A DNA stretch of 57,948 bases from Zygnema cylindricum (Eukaryota; Streptophyta; Zygnematophyceae; Zygnematales; Zygnemataceae): the NCBI GenBank assembly GCA_037447655.1, contig JBBHKE010001514.1:34488-92435 (forward strand). Direction: 5' to 3'. The notes beneath the pieces are model-generated. The model saw nothing but the letters and a program-made list of their open reading frames with translations. It was not told the origin of the DNA and ran no database searches. The position numbers were made by a program, and so were the translations under genes. Shown here piece by piece: positions 1-9,995 of the stretch. The stretch's first letter is position 1, and every line of letters starts with the position of its first letter.

Positions 1-631
1 ATAAATGATTATAAAAATAATTGTTCCTATCTATGAACATAGAGAGAGAAACACATTGTCTTTTGAAAACAAAAACCTAAATTGACTTGGAATAGTCCTC
101 AATACAAGTATCTATCCTTGTTAATAAAAATATTAGTAAATAATAAGTGAATACCCATCCTTAATAGTGCCGCAAGGTGATGTTTTAGATCTACTCTTGA
201 AATCCTTTTAAGGGAATGAATGATTCCCAGAATCCTTTTTTTTTTTTAACATTAATGACACCAATAAAATTTACATTAAGAAAAACATTAAAATTCACCA
301 TCTTCTTTTATGGTTCTCTGTCTTATCTTTTTCTTTCACCAATTCCCCAAGTCTCTCAGCTTAACAAAAATATCGAACAGTGGCTTCGTACAAACCCTAA
401 AATGACCATAAAAACAGAAGAAAAAACAACAGAGTAAAAAAAACTTTTGTTTTCCAATTTATTTCTTTGATTTATCATCACTCTTAAATAATACCTTATA
501 CTGCAGGCGTCCATGTCCTCAAAAAACATAACTAGTCCATAATCAAAATCTACAAATCAACCAAAATTCGCTGAAACAGACGAAGATTAGAAGAAGAATC
601 CTGCCTCCGTCTCTCGCCCTCGTCCCCTTGA
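1..631. other. 3' flank of double-Gag gene A, no gene of its own
   Basis: No coding region is supported here. From about 180 the sequence is a diverged copy of 6870-7264, the matching flank of the second Gag gene: both contain a GGGAATGAA-GATTCC block, a run of T, a stretch with ACAACAGAGTA, and AAATTCGCTGAAACAGA just before the stop codon. The resemblance shows that the duplicated unit includes the 3' flank as well as the coding region. The first 180 bases are AT-rich and unremarkable. Confidence 0.6.
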
Positions 632-2008
632 CTAATGATAATTCCAGCTTGGGCTGACATTGCCAGACTCTCTATCTGACAGATAAATCCAGCATTTTTT
701 CTTCACGTGACCAATTTTTGAACAATAATAACACCTTTTGTCCGATTTGTAGTTCCTGTCTCCCTTGCCAGATAAAGTTACAGCAAATTTGGACTCTTCT
801 CTCTCTCTCGCGAGACGCAAGTCACTCTCAGCATCCTTCAACATCCTTACAACCTCAGACCAAGTCCACTTTTTATCTTCCCTCGCCTCCATCGCTCGCA
901 TAACGATTTGGTACTCTGTCCTATTCTTAATTAATGGCATAAGTATATACGTTATCCGTTTCTCGTCATCCATTTTGTCTCCGGCGGCTTCTAACTCTCC
1001 ACACAATTTCATCATATAATCTGTGTGGTCCTTCATGGAAGCTTCCTTTCCCAAGTCAAAACGCAGCAAATTCATTAGCCTCATTCGATTATGAAGACTT
1101 GTATCCAAAAACTTCTTATCGAGATCTTCCCAAATTTCAAAAGACTTCCTGCACAAATTGATTCTCTTGTCGAATGTTGATGTCAATTTTTTGACCAAAA
1201 TTTGCCATGCTTTACATTCGTCCCTATCCCAATCCTCCATTTCTTTTTTCTCGGAATCCGTACAAGAATTAGCGTCTTTCGGAGTCGGTCTCAGCCTTTT
1301 CTTAGTAACTATGTCCCAAAGATCACAACATTTTAATTCTAGCTCGACAATATATCTAAAAACCCAATAGCGGCGTCCTTCGAACTTTTCTTCTTCGACT
1401 CCATAATAACTCTTTTCAAAAGAAATTAACCTTTTTACAACCTCATCCACGCCAACCTCTGGAATATCAGTTGCGTACAAAAATAACTGAATTGCAGAAA
1501 GTACTTTTTGTCTGGAGTGAGGTAAAGACGAAAGCAACAACTCTATTTGATCACTTTCAAGGATCCGAAACCCGACGAGTTCCAACTCAAAAAACAATTT
1601 TGTCATAAAGTCAATATGATTCTCCATGGTCTCTCCTTCTTCCATTTTAGTTTTCAACATTTGCATCAACTCCATTCTGTAAAAGCGTTTAAAAGTTTCA
1701 TTTGAAAACAGATTATCTAAATCCTCCCATATTTCAAAAGACTTTCGATTCTCGTTGACTCGATCTCCATATTTTTCAGGTAAGCTTCCGACCAAAATAG
1801 CCCATGCTATGTCCTCCTTCCTCTCCCAAGCAAGCATTTGTTTCTTCTCTTTCTCCGTACAACAATTAGGGTTACTTGGAGTAGGTCTCACTTTCTCCTT
1901 ATTTACTATTTTCCACACACCTGCTTTTCTTAATTTCACCTCGGTCGAATACTTCCAAAAAAGAAAGTCGTACAGTTTCCACTCCATGGCTTTCTTTGAC
2001 AAGCCCAT
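632..2008 (-). CDS. Double-Gag protein A (retrotransposon-type Gag, duplicated, with zinc knuckle)
   Basis: An uninterrupted 458-codon frame starts at the ATG at 2008 (MGLSKKAMEW) and ends in TAG. It looks like the Gag of Ty1/copia-type elements (DUF4219/UBN2 class) but holds two tandem copies of the capsid-like module. Module 1 (residues about 5-175) and module 2 (about 205-360) repeat the order RPTP, CT-EKK-M-W, KSFEIWEDLD, a DH/NH-DFM/YMMKL helix and a leucine-rich end. A single CCHC knuckle follows near residue 432 (CYYCSKIGHVKKKC, spacing CX2CX4HX4C). No protease, integrase or RT lies on either side. A paralogue at 7265-8656 is also intact, which is unusual beside the decayed elements of this window. 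In the Gag family this protein packages RNA into particles; the role here is unknown. It may be a domesticated Gag or the only gene of a non-autonomous element. Confidence 0.8.
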   Translation of the reverse strand: MGLSKKAMEWKLYDFLFWKYSTEVKLRKAGVWKIVNKEKVRPTPSNPNCCTEKEKKQMLAWERKEDIAWAILVGSLPEKYGDRVNENRKSFEIWEDLDNLFSNETFKRFYRMELMQMLKTKMEEGETMENHIDFMTKLFFELELVGFRILESDQIELLLSSLPHSRQKVLSAIQLFLYATDIPEVGVDEVVKRLISFEKSYYGVEEEKFEGRRYWVFRYIVELELKCCDLWDIVTKKRLRPTPKDANSCTDSEKKEMEDWDRDECKAWQILVKKLTSTFDKRINLCRKSFEIWEDLDKKFLDTSLHNRMRLMNLLRFDLGKEASMKDHTDYMMKLCGELEAAGDKMDDEKRITYILMPLIKNRTEYQIVMRAMEAREDKKWTWSEVVRMLKDAESDLRLAREREESKFAVTLSGKGDRNYKSDKRCYYCSKIGHVKKKCWIYLSDRESGNVSPSWNYH

Positions 2009-2195
2009 GGTCAAATAACCTAATCAAAAAAGTATGCTTATGGTAGATAATAAAAGTGAAAGTTTTAAAGGAAAACAAATATTGACACTTTGCCCTAAAT
2101 CATTCTGACTAGTGACTACAGTATCGGTCTGAAGTCTGAACGAATGGTATCTGTCACATTCGTACCTGTACGGCTGTCCCTGCTTCTACATTCGT
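2009..2195. other. Upstream flank of double-Gag gene A
   Basis: This stretch resembles 8657-8810 upstream of the second Gag gene, sharing GGTAGATAATAAAAGTGAAAG and an ATTCGTACCTGTAC block. It probably holds the promoter and 5' leader of the gene. The match resumes at about 3300-3430 beyond the insertions, so the ancestral flank was continuous and was later split. Confidence 0.55.
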
Positions 2196-2386
2196 TGTTA
2201 GTGTTAAAGTTTTTTTCGCTACTTATAACATTTCTTCTCCGTGCACACTTGTCGGGTTGTCAATTGAAGACGGCCAATGGGAAGGTGGGAATTTTGCCTT
2301 CCAGAAGCAGCCATCTTATTGACAATCCGACAAGTGTGCACGAAGAAAAGATGTTTAAATTGGCGAAAAATTCTAGCACAAATAAC
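2196..2386. mobile_element. Fold-back MITE (CACACTTGTCGG type), copy 1
   Basis: The sequence folds on itself: GTGCACACTTGTCGG near 2240 is answered by CCGACAAGTGTGCAC near 2330, and flanking arms around TTCTTCTCCG and CGAAGAAAAGATG also pair. It resembles the elements at 30792-31012 and 32491-32690. It has no coding capacity. The hAT-type element begins at its right edge, so the two insertions are stacked. Confidence 0.7.
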
Positions 2387-3276
2387 TAGTGTTGTGTATC
2401 GGTGAAAAACTTATCGCGATAACACCAATACCGATAGTTATCGGTTATCGAACGGTCAGAGGTTCCGATATATCGGTCTGAGACCAACAAATTCCATATC
2501 GGTGATAGCCTTAAAAATATATAGTATGCATATAATAGTACTTTATAGCATACTGTATTATTTTATTGACCTTATATAGCGTGGCATACATCTGATCCGT
2601 TCCCGTTTAACTGCGATTTTTTACGAACAGCGCAGCACATAAACGTTGGCTGGTTAACTGAACAGTAATTTTACGGCGACATACGGCATTTTACTAAAAA
2701 ACTGGTGAACATGGAACTGGAAATGGACGGCGGACACAAAGTACAACGGACGCAAAATAACATTCTGCGCCGCCGGAATCGAACGGACGACTTGGAATGA
2801 GAAAACACGAGCGGACGGGCCAGCGTGAGCGCCGACATCCCGGAATGGCTCTTTTAGTCTTTTGGCAGCTTATGCCAAAAAAGCCGACAGATTGACACGT
2901 GGCAGGTCCCCCCAGTGGATCTCAAGGAATAAAGGGACAAAGCCATGGCGTCGGATGTGAAAGGTACATCGTTTTTACTAGATCCGTATCAAAATCGTAC
3001 AGATCTCATGGCGGCTACTGTACTTTCTGTGCTTGTACACGTCCGGGGAATATGACGTACAGTTGAGTGTACTTGCCGTACATTTATTTGTACGCCCGTA
3101 CATCTATCGCCGATAGTTATCGTTATCGGCATTATCGCCGATAAGTACCCGATATTATCGGCTACTTATTGGCGATAAGACCGATGTCGATATATCGTAC
3201 CAATATATCGAGTATCGGATACCCGAAAAAAGGCCCATATCGGTTATCGGCAAATCCTTACCGATACACAACACTA
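2387..3276. mobile_element. Non-autonomous hAT-type element, 890 bp
   Basis: The ends are perfect 17-bp inverted repeats (TAGTGTTGTGTATCGGT, and its complement at 3260-3276). They are flanked by the 8-bp direct repeat CAAATAAC at 2379-2386 and 3277-3284, the target-site size typical of hAT transposons. The subterminal parts are dense in ATCGGTTATCG/CGATAACGATA words, probably transposase-binding repeats. No transposase frame is present. The interior also contains GTACGG/CCGTAC-rich sequence like that of other repeats in the window. The copy at 31434-32199 has the same ends in the opposite orientation. Confidence 0.9.
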
Positions 3277-3710
3277 CAAATAACGATTAGCCCCGTAGTG
3301 GATATGCGATCGTATACTGTAACATACGATTGTTGAATGTGCGAAAAGCCGAAAATAATTCGAAACGTTATTATTTCTCATTTCTGTATTACACGCATAT
3401 TTTACTGTATAATAACTTAATAAGCATAGTTGTTCAAAACGCATTTTACGCACGATTCGAACACGCGTACAATACGTAGAAACGGGAGAGGTCGATTTGA
3501 AAAAATCGTAAAAATGAATTTTTGTCCGTACAAATTTGTACATGTTTAAAAAATAATAATTGAACATGTACCGCAGTTTGTACGCTTTCCGTTAAATGAG
3601 CGGTAGAAAATTTTAATTATTTAATTAATTATCACACCTTAATTAAAAATCGGAACAGTTACATCAACTGATTATGGACGACACATTTTGAGGATACTCT
3701 AAAAATCTGG
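3277..3710. other. Continuation of the Gag-gene upstream flank; no gene
   Basis: From about 3300 to 3430 this matches 8820-8960 (ATGCGAT, CATACGAT-GTTGAA, ACGCATATT-TACTGTATAATAA), the uninterrupted flank of the second Gag gene. It shows where the flank resumes after the fold-back and hAT insertions. Nothing else is recognisable to 3710. Confidence 0.5.
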
Positions 3711-4215
3711 ATGACCAGGTTCGAAATTTGTGCAGTGCCTACTTATTAGGAATGATATTGTCTGTCTGTCTCACTCTTAGACTACCTGACAGGCAGCCAT
3801 GGTCTTCTCTCTCCACCTCTCCGAGAGCATGCGATGACATTTTTCATCATTGAACATTGCACGACGCAACATGTTAATTAAAAAACCTCTCTGAGAGCAT
3901 GCGATGACATTATTCATCATTCAACATTGCACGACGCAACATGTTAATTAAAAAATGACGTCAGAAATGTGGCGTCAGGATGACCAAGTTCAAATACTGG
4001 ACAGTGCCTACTTTTTATCAGAATAATATTGTTTGTCTGTCTCACTCTCTGACTATCTTACAGGCAGCCATGGCCTTCTCTCTCTACCTCTCCAAGAGCA
4101 TGGGACTTCAAAAAACCAAAGTACAGGCCATATCCAGATGACATTTTTCATCATTCAACATTGCACGACGTAACATGCTGATTAAAAAATGACGTCAGTA
4201 ATGTGGCGTCAGTAA
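3711..4215. repeat. Tandemly duplicated block with CATTGCACGACG and GCAGCCATGG motifs
   Basis: Two long copies (about 3715-3970 and 3975-4215) and an extra partial copy (about 3880-3970) share GGATGACCA-GTTC, CAGTGCCTACTT, CTGTCTCACTCT, CAGGCAGCCATGG, GAGAGCATG, CATCATTCAACATTGCACGACG and a TGACGTCAG end. No reading frame is kept. It is a local duplication, perhaps the ends of an unidentified element. Confidence 0.65.
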
Positions 4216-4254
4216 TGGCGTACTCCTTCAAGATTCGCTTTCAATTATTCAAGT

Positions 4255-5075
4255 TTTCATGGCGTCTTCTTTTCAAAAATTTGAAGAAGACGTTCGAAAA
4301 CATTTTGAACTTACGGCGCGCAAATAATGTGACGCTGCAACGTCTCTTTTTGAAATTGTCCGTAGATGTACGATAGAATTTTGTACATATCCGTGAACAT
4401 TCTGTCCAGTTTACAGAACAGAAAGTACCGATAGTAGCATCGTTTCTTTTCGTCAACTTTCTTACAATTTTCGTAAAAAATCGTACAGTTACCGTAATTT
4501 GAAAGTACGTTTCCCGTAAAATATCCGTTCAGTTTACAGTTGACGTTTTTTTATGATTTTTTTAAAAGTCACGTACAATACGTAGAAACTGGAAAAAAGG
4601 AAAAAACAACTATGATAATAAGCGTTTAGTATGTACAGAGAACGCAGTTTCCAAATTTTGGCGTATTCTAACCATTGGTGAAAACTGAGAAGCATAGTTG
4701 TTCAAATCGTGCGATTTTTTCAATTTTTACGATTTAAACGTATAATTCGTGACTGTTGAAAAAATCGCAAAAAAACGCGATGTACTTTTTGTCCGGTAAA
4801 CTGAACGGACAGTTTACTGGAAAAGTACAGTATTTCCCATAAAATGTACGTTTTTTATGAAAATGTACAGAATTCGAGGAAAAGATATGTCGCAGTCATT
4901 TGTACTTTCTGTCCAGTGAACTGAACAACATTATCACGGAACTTGTACGTCATTTCATCGAAAATATACGGACATTTTAGAAAAGAGACGTTGAAACGTC
5001 ACACTATTTTCGCGCAGTAAGTTTGAAAAGTGTACGGGCATCTTCTTCAAACTTTTTTGAAAAAAGCCGCCATGG
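4255..5075. mobile_element. Large fold-back element, about 820 bp
   Basis: The left arm (about 4258-4560) is the inverted complement of the right arm (about 4780-5072). For example TTCAAAAATTTGAAGAAGA on the left is answered by TCTTCTTCAAACTTTTTTGAA on the right, and both arms carry a CGCGCA/GACGTT-AACGTC block. The right half is related to 42660-43080 (CGGTAAACTGAACGGA, AAATCGTGCGATTTTTT). It has no coding capacity; a fold-back/MITE origin is inferred. Confidence 0.65.
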
Positions 5076-5089
5076 AATGTTGAAAACGA

Positions 5090-5305
5090 AACCGCAAGGA
5101 AGCTCCCTCCCTATATCCTTCAGGGCCTAAAGGGGCTAATGATCTGGTATGGGTTTTCACTAATCTTAGACTGTTAAAGAAGACTAAGGACGTTAGCTAT
5201 GAAGCGAGCATGATGGCATGGGAAGAAGAGGAAGGGGAGGTAGGGGAAGAGGGTTCGGATGAAGACATCATTAGCGTTGATGTAGGGGAAGAGAATTTAG
5301 AGTAA
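5090..5305 (+). pseudogene. hAT transposase C-terminal remnant
   Basis: A short open segment ends in TAA at 5303-5305 and reads KGANDLVWVFTNLRLLKK, then an acidic tail rich in E, G and D. The NDLV-V--NLRL pattern is the C-terminal end of the hAT transposase clade with DUF659 and a dimerisation domain. The rest of the transposase is absent. A decayed tandem copy of the acidic tail follows at 5344-5475 with stops. Identification rests on one short motif, so it is tentative. Confidence 0.5.
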
Positions 5306-5475
5306 ATATAAATGAGAGATATATATGTATTTTTTTTTTGAATTAATGTGGTTAAGGGTCTCAGCTATGAAGAAACATTATAGAATGGGAAAAAGAGGAA
5401 GGGGAGGTAAACGAAAAAGAATTCGGATGAATACATAGTGGACTTCAATGTAGGGGAAAAAGTATTAGAGTAGAG

Positions 5476-6540
5476 ATAGATGAAAAAGATGTACTTTTTT
5501 TTGGATTAATATGATTGATCTTTTTTTAATATTTTTTTTTTTATGTCGTGCAATGCTGAATGTGAAAAATGTCATTTGTACATGGACTGTACTTTATTTT
5601 TTTGCAATCGTGTAATGCTGAGAGATAGAGAGAGAAGACAGAGAGAAGGCGGCCATGGCTGCCGGTCAAATAGTATCAAACAGTATCAAACAGACGGAAT
5701 TTGATAAAAACTTGCGCTTGCCGACGTTTGACTCGGGTCAGCGACATTCTGGGAGTAGCCTGATCTCCATATCTCCGCTACCAGTTCATGAAGAAATTCC
5801 GATATATACATGCTGTGTAATTCGTATTTAAATATTTATAATTCTTTAGCTCTCATTTAACGGGAAACTTACAAACTGTGCTATATGTAAAAAAAACAAA
5901 AAATTACATGTACGGAATAGTACAGATGAAAATTCATTAACGATTTGTTCAAAACGTTCAATGCGTTTGTTGCCTGTAATTCGTCGCGATTGAATCGCAT
6001 GTATTAAAGTTAATAATAAAGCCGGCGCTTATGTTGTGTTTCTATTATTGTCATGACCGAGGCACACCATTAGGATGAAGTCCACTAACGTCCGATTCCA
6101 ATGTCTGTTAAATCTGACATTCGTCAGTTCTAAGGGTGTGTGCCTAAAAGTTAGAATACATGGTTTTTTTTCGTCGTTTTCCTCCAATATTGAATGCTTC
6201 ACCGAGAAAATAACCTGCCGTATGAAGTTAGTGTATACTTCTAATTTACCATTTACACCTATCCAAGAAAATTTGTGGTACACCCTAAATCGATACTAGT
6301 GTAAAACAAATAGTGTTACAAACTCTATTTTATGTTCAAAGGCCTAACGCCAACAAAACATCTACTCTAATTTGGATACACATTCGCATAATCTAGCCGC
6401 TATAGCCTGTGTGCAAAAACACCATGACGTCACAATTCACTCTTTTCCCCCCCATCTTATTAAGGGAATCACTGAGTGCGTTCCCGCGAACCCACTCAAA
6501 CGATGTCGAAAGATCTTACATTTATGAAGAAATAACATTA
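5476..6540. other. No gene recognised
   Basis: The sequence is AT-rich with short runs of T. A GGCGGCCATGGCTGCC block near 5650 recalls the GCAGCCATGG motifs at 3711-4215. Short frames on both strands at 6029-6299 overlap each other and show no family resemblance. Confidence 0.4.
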
Positions 6541-6765
6541 ATGGAGGGGGGGAGGGGGGGGGGATGGAGGGAGGAGAGGGGGAGGGAGGATGGGGGGGGG
6601 AGGGAGGGGGGAGGGGGGGGAGGGGGAGGGGGGGGGAGGGGGGAGGGAGGGGGAGGGAGGGGAGGGATGGAGTGGAGAGGAGGGGCGAGGGAGAGGAGAT
6701 GAGAGGAGGGGGGGGGAGGGGAGGGGAGATGAGAGAAGAGGAGAGAATGCAGATAGAGAGAGAGA
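6541..6765. repeat. Polypurine (GGGAGG)n tract
   Basis: About 220 bases consist almost only of G and A on the plus strand, with many runs of four or more G. Open frames across it are proline/serine or glycine/arginine low complexity and are not genes. Such G-rich tracts can form G-quadruplex or triplex DNA and are prone to assembly error. Confidence 0.9.
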
Positions 6766-6829
6766 AAGGCAGACAATCATAACATCTGAAAGCAAAAACA
6801 AAAAACGACGAACTAGTCATCAATACTAA

Positions 6830-7264
6830 TATTTATTTGTTGTAATGCCCTCTATTACATCCATGACATTGATGCCTTCGAATTATTTGAGGGAATGAAC
6901 GATTCCTAGATTTTTTTATTTTTTTTTAAATATTAATAACACCAAGAACATGTTTCGCCAACTTCTTCTGTCGGTACTTCGTCTTACGTTTTCATTCACC
7001 TAAAACATCAAAACAGTGGCTGCAAACGAGGTCCTAAAAAGACCAAAATACTAAAGAAAAAGAAAACAACAGAGTAGAAATAACTAATCCTTTTGCACTA
7101 TTTGTTTGCTTTTTCATCACTCTTGTATACCTGATACTTTAAGAGTCCATGTCTTCAAAAAACATAACTAATCGATAATAAAAAACTATTAGTGAACCAA
7201 AATTCGCTGAAACAGAAGAAGATTAGAAGATGAAGAATATCCCTTTTGTCTCTCGCCCACTCAT
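6830..7264. other. 3' flank of double-Gag gene B
   Basis: A diverged copy of about 180-631, with the same landmarks in the same order: GGGAATGAACGATTCC, a T run, ACAACAGAGTA and AAATTCGCTGAAACAGAAGA. It holds no separate gene. The match defines the left part of a duplicated unit of about 2 kb. Confidence 0.6.
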
Positions 7265-8656
7265 TTAATTGTACGTAAAATTATTGCAGCGTGGGCTGAC
7301 ATTGCCAGACAATTTATCTGCCAGATACATCCAGCAATTCTTCTTAACATGACCGATTTTCGAACAATAATAACACCTTCTCTCCGATTTATACTTCCTG
7401 TCTCCCAAATCAGATGAAGCTCTAGCAAATTTGGACTCCTCTCTATCTTTCCTGAGATGTAAGTCACTCTCAGCATCTATCAACATCCTTACAACCTCAG
7501 ACCAAGTCCACTTTTTGTCTACCCTCGCATCCATCGCTCGCATAACGACTTGGTATTCTGCCCTAGTATCCATCAATGGCATAAGTATATACGTTATCCG
7601 TTTCTCGTCATCCATTTTGTTTCCGGCGGCTTCTAGCTCTCCACACAATTTCCACATATAATCTATGTGGTCCGTCATGGAAACTTCTTCTCCCAAGTGA
7701 AAACGCAGCAAATTCATTAGCCTCTTTCGATTATAAAGACCGGTATCCAGAAACTTTTCATCGAGGTCTTCCCAAATTTCGTAAGACTTCCGGAATAAAT
7801 TAATTCTCTTGTCGAATTCTGAAGTCAAACTTTTGACCAAAATTTGCCATGCTTTACATTCGTCCCTATCCCAATCCTCCATTTCTTTTTTCTCGGAATC
7901 AGTACAAGGATTAGCGTCTTTCGGAGTCGGTCTCAGCCTTTTCTTAGTAACTATGTCCCAAAGACCACAAATTTTTAAATCTAGCTCAACATTACATTTA
8001 AAATCCAAATAGCGGTGTCCTTCGAATTTTTCTTCTTCGACTCCTTCATAATAATACCTTTCCAAAGAAATCAACCTTTTCACAACCTCATCCAAGCCAG
8101 CCTCTTTAAAATCACTAAAGTCCAAAGATGACTCAATTGAAGAAAGTATTTTGTCGTTTTCTTCGGTTCGAGGCAACGACAAGAGCAAAAAGTCAATTTG
8201 AACGCTTTGAGTGAAACTAACTCCAACACATTCTAACTCAGAAAACAATTTTGTCATAAAGTCAGTATGATCCTTCATAGTTTCTCCTTCTTCCATTTTA
8301 GCTGTTTTCAACTTTTCCATTAACATCCGTCTGTAATAACTAGATTTACCTATAAACAGATTATCTAATCCTTCCCATATTTCAAAAGACTTTTGGTTCT
8401 TAAGGACTAGATTTTCATATTTTGAAGATAATCTGTCGATCAAAATAAGCCATGCTTTACTCTGCTCACTGTCCCAAGCAAACATTTCTTCCTTCTCAGA
8501 CTCCGTACAACAATTAGGGTTACTTGGAGCTGGTCTCAGTTTCTCCTTATTAACTATATTCCATACGCCTGATTTTCTTAATTCTACCTCGGTCGAATAC
8601 TTCCAAAACAGAAAGTCGTAACATTTCCACTCCATGGCTTTCTTTGACAAGCCCAT
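7265..8656 (-). CDS. Double-Gag protein B (retrotransposon-type Gag, duplicated, with zinc knuckle)
   Basis: An intact 463-codon frame runs from the ATG at 8656 (MGLSKKAMEW) to TAA. It is a paralogue of 632-2008 with the same layout: two tandem Gag capsid-like modules (residues about 5-180 and 208-365) and one CCHC knuckle (CYYCSKIGHVKKNC). By eye the second module and the knuckle are much more alike between the paralogues than the first module, where many substitutions have piled up without a stop or frameshift. That suggests either selection on the protein with a freer first module, or gene conversion of the second half. No pol genes or LTRs were found around it. An RNA- or particle-forming role is inferred from the family; the cellular job is unknown. 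Confidence 0.8.
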   Translation of the reverse strand: MGLSKKAMEWKCYDFLFWKYSTEVELRKSGVWNIVNKEKLRPAPSNPNCCTESEKEEMFAWDSEQSKAWLILIDRLSSKYENLVLKNQKSFEIWEGLDNLFIGKSSYYRRMLMEKLKTAKMEEGETMKDHTDFMTKLFSELECVGVSFTQSVQIDFLLLSLPRTEENDKILSSIESSLDFSDFKEAGLDEVVKRLISLERYYYEGVEEEKFEGHRYLDFKCNVELDLKICGLWDIVTKKRLRPTPKDANPCTDSEKKEMEDWDRDECKAWQILVKSLTSEFDKRINLFRKSYEIWEDLDEKFLDTGLYNRKRLMNLLRFHLGEEVSMTDHIDYMWKLCGELEAAGNKMDDEKRITYILMPLMDTRAEYQVVMRAMDARVDKKWTWSEVVRMLIDAESDLHLRKDREESKFARASSDLGDRKYKSERRCYYCSKIGHVKKNCWMYLADKLSGNVSPRCNNFTYN

Positions 8657-8965
8657 GGTCAAATGACCTAATCAACAACGTATGCTTCTGGTAGATAATA
8701 AAAGTGAAAGTTTTAAGGGACGACGACGATTGACAAGTTTGCCCTAAATCATTCTGAAGACCAGTCTGAGCAAATAGATCTATCATATTCGTACCTGTAC
8801 AGCTGTCGCTCCTGCTAGGGTTATGCGATAGCGAACTGTACTGTAGCATACGATAGTTGAAATGTACAAAAACAACTCGAAAAAAATAAAAATATGTATA
8901 GTTATCCCATACTATACGCATATTCTACTGTATAATAAGCTTTTTTACGTACAGTTCACACGTAG
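8657..8965. other. Upstream flank of double-Gag gene B (uninterrupted)
   Basis: Resembles 2009-2195 and then, without a break, 3300-3430. This is the empty-site version of the flank that in copy A is split by the fold-back MITE and the 890-bp hAT-type element. It probably carries the promoter of gene B. Confidence 0.55.
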
Positions 8966-9225
8966 TGCTTCCAATTTCGCGTATCTGAACATTAAGTGAA
9001 TTTTAGACTTCTAGTAAATTAGGGTAACATTCCATTAGGCGGTCCCAGTAAATGTACGGACAAGTCTACTGACAGCGTTTACTGGAAGTCCGCTCTATTT
9101 TGTCGGGCCAGTAACGAACCTTCCCCAATTATGATTGGCGCCACATTGGTTAGAGTCCAGATTCTGAAAATCTTAAAAGAATCTACAAACGGAAAGTCAG
9201 AACGAAATATTTGTACGACCGGAGG
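8966..9225. repeat. Interspersed repeat, inverted relative of 14870-15070
   Basis: Contains TTAGGGTAACATTCCATTAG, TTTTGTCGGGCCAGTAAC and GATTGGCGCCACA. The reverse complement of these features occurs at about 14870-15070. The GGGTRACRTTCCAT start recurs at the ends of the repeats at 15-16 kb and 40-44 kb. No coding region is seen. Confidence 0.55.
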
Positions 9226-9780
9226 TACACCGTCAATCGCTATTAGAGTAAAGGAATAAATAGCGTAAAAAAACAATTAGTGTTATTAACACTAATCGGG
9301 AATTTTATTTTTTTGAAAAATATATATATATACTAATTAATCCCTAACTGTAATTTGGGTTGTCCTGAATAATAAATACCCGCCCTTTCGATGTCTACAG
9401 TAATATGCGTATTTGTACAAAATCTGACAAATCGTACGCCTTCGCGCTGTTCACACTGTCGACGGACGAACATATGAGAACGTGATTTTTTTTGACGAGT
9501 TTGCATCTCTTTCTTCCAGTGCACATTCACATGCGTGCGCAATAATGTTAAGTGTCTTTTATGCCCTTGTAATTCAAAAAGTACCATTTCGTACAGAAAA
9601 ATCATGTCCGTACGACACACTATTTCCATCGCAGTGTACTTCCATGATTAACGATAATTGAAAAAAAAACCTAATTAGAATAATGGAAAAAATAGAATTA
9701 TGGATTGTATTTCGGGTTTTTTATTTTTTTAAAAGGGCACTGAATTGGTGTTATATACTCTAATAGCGATTGACGGTGTA
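9226..9780. mobile_element. Small inverted-repeat element (TACACCGTCAATCG family), copy a
   Basis: Ends are 24-bp inverted repeats beginning TACACCGTCAATCGCTATTA at 9226, with its complement ending at 9780. Ends of TA/TA would fit a Tc1/mariner-like 2-bp target, but this is not proved. The interior holds no convincing gene. The same sequence at 32888-33081 plus 39507-39860 is split by the copia element, so this copy serves as its empty site. Confidence 0.8.
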
Positions 9781-9783
9781 CAA

Positions 9784-9995
9784 TACACCGTGAATCGCTA
9801 TTAGCGTTTAGAAATAAATAGCGTTATGAAACAAATAGCGTTATTAACGCTATTTGGGAATTTGGGGGTTTTGAAGGAAATCATCTACTCTAATTTGTTT
9901 TTTAAAGGGTTTTTATATATTCTATTTGAGAATTTGGGTAAAAAAACGGGGTACCGCTATTAGTGTCATTGACTCTAATAGCGATTCACGGTGTA
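9784..9995. mobile_element. Small inverted-repeat element (TACACCGTGAATCG family), copy b
   Basis: A 212-bp segment begins TACACCGTGAATCGCTATTA and ends with its complement (TAATAGCGATTCACGGTGTA). It directly abuts copy a with a 3-bp gap. The inside is T-rich and non-coding. Confidence 0.8.

Noticed and set aside
6437-6829. Proline-rich and glycine-rich frames on both strands
   Set aside because: Low-complexity translations of a polypurine tract.
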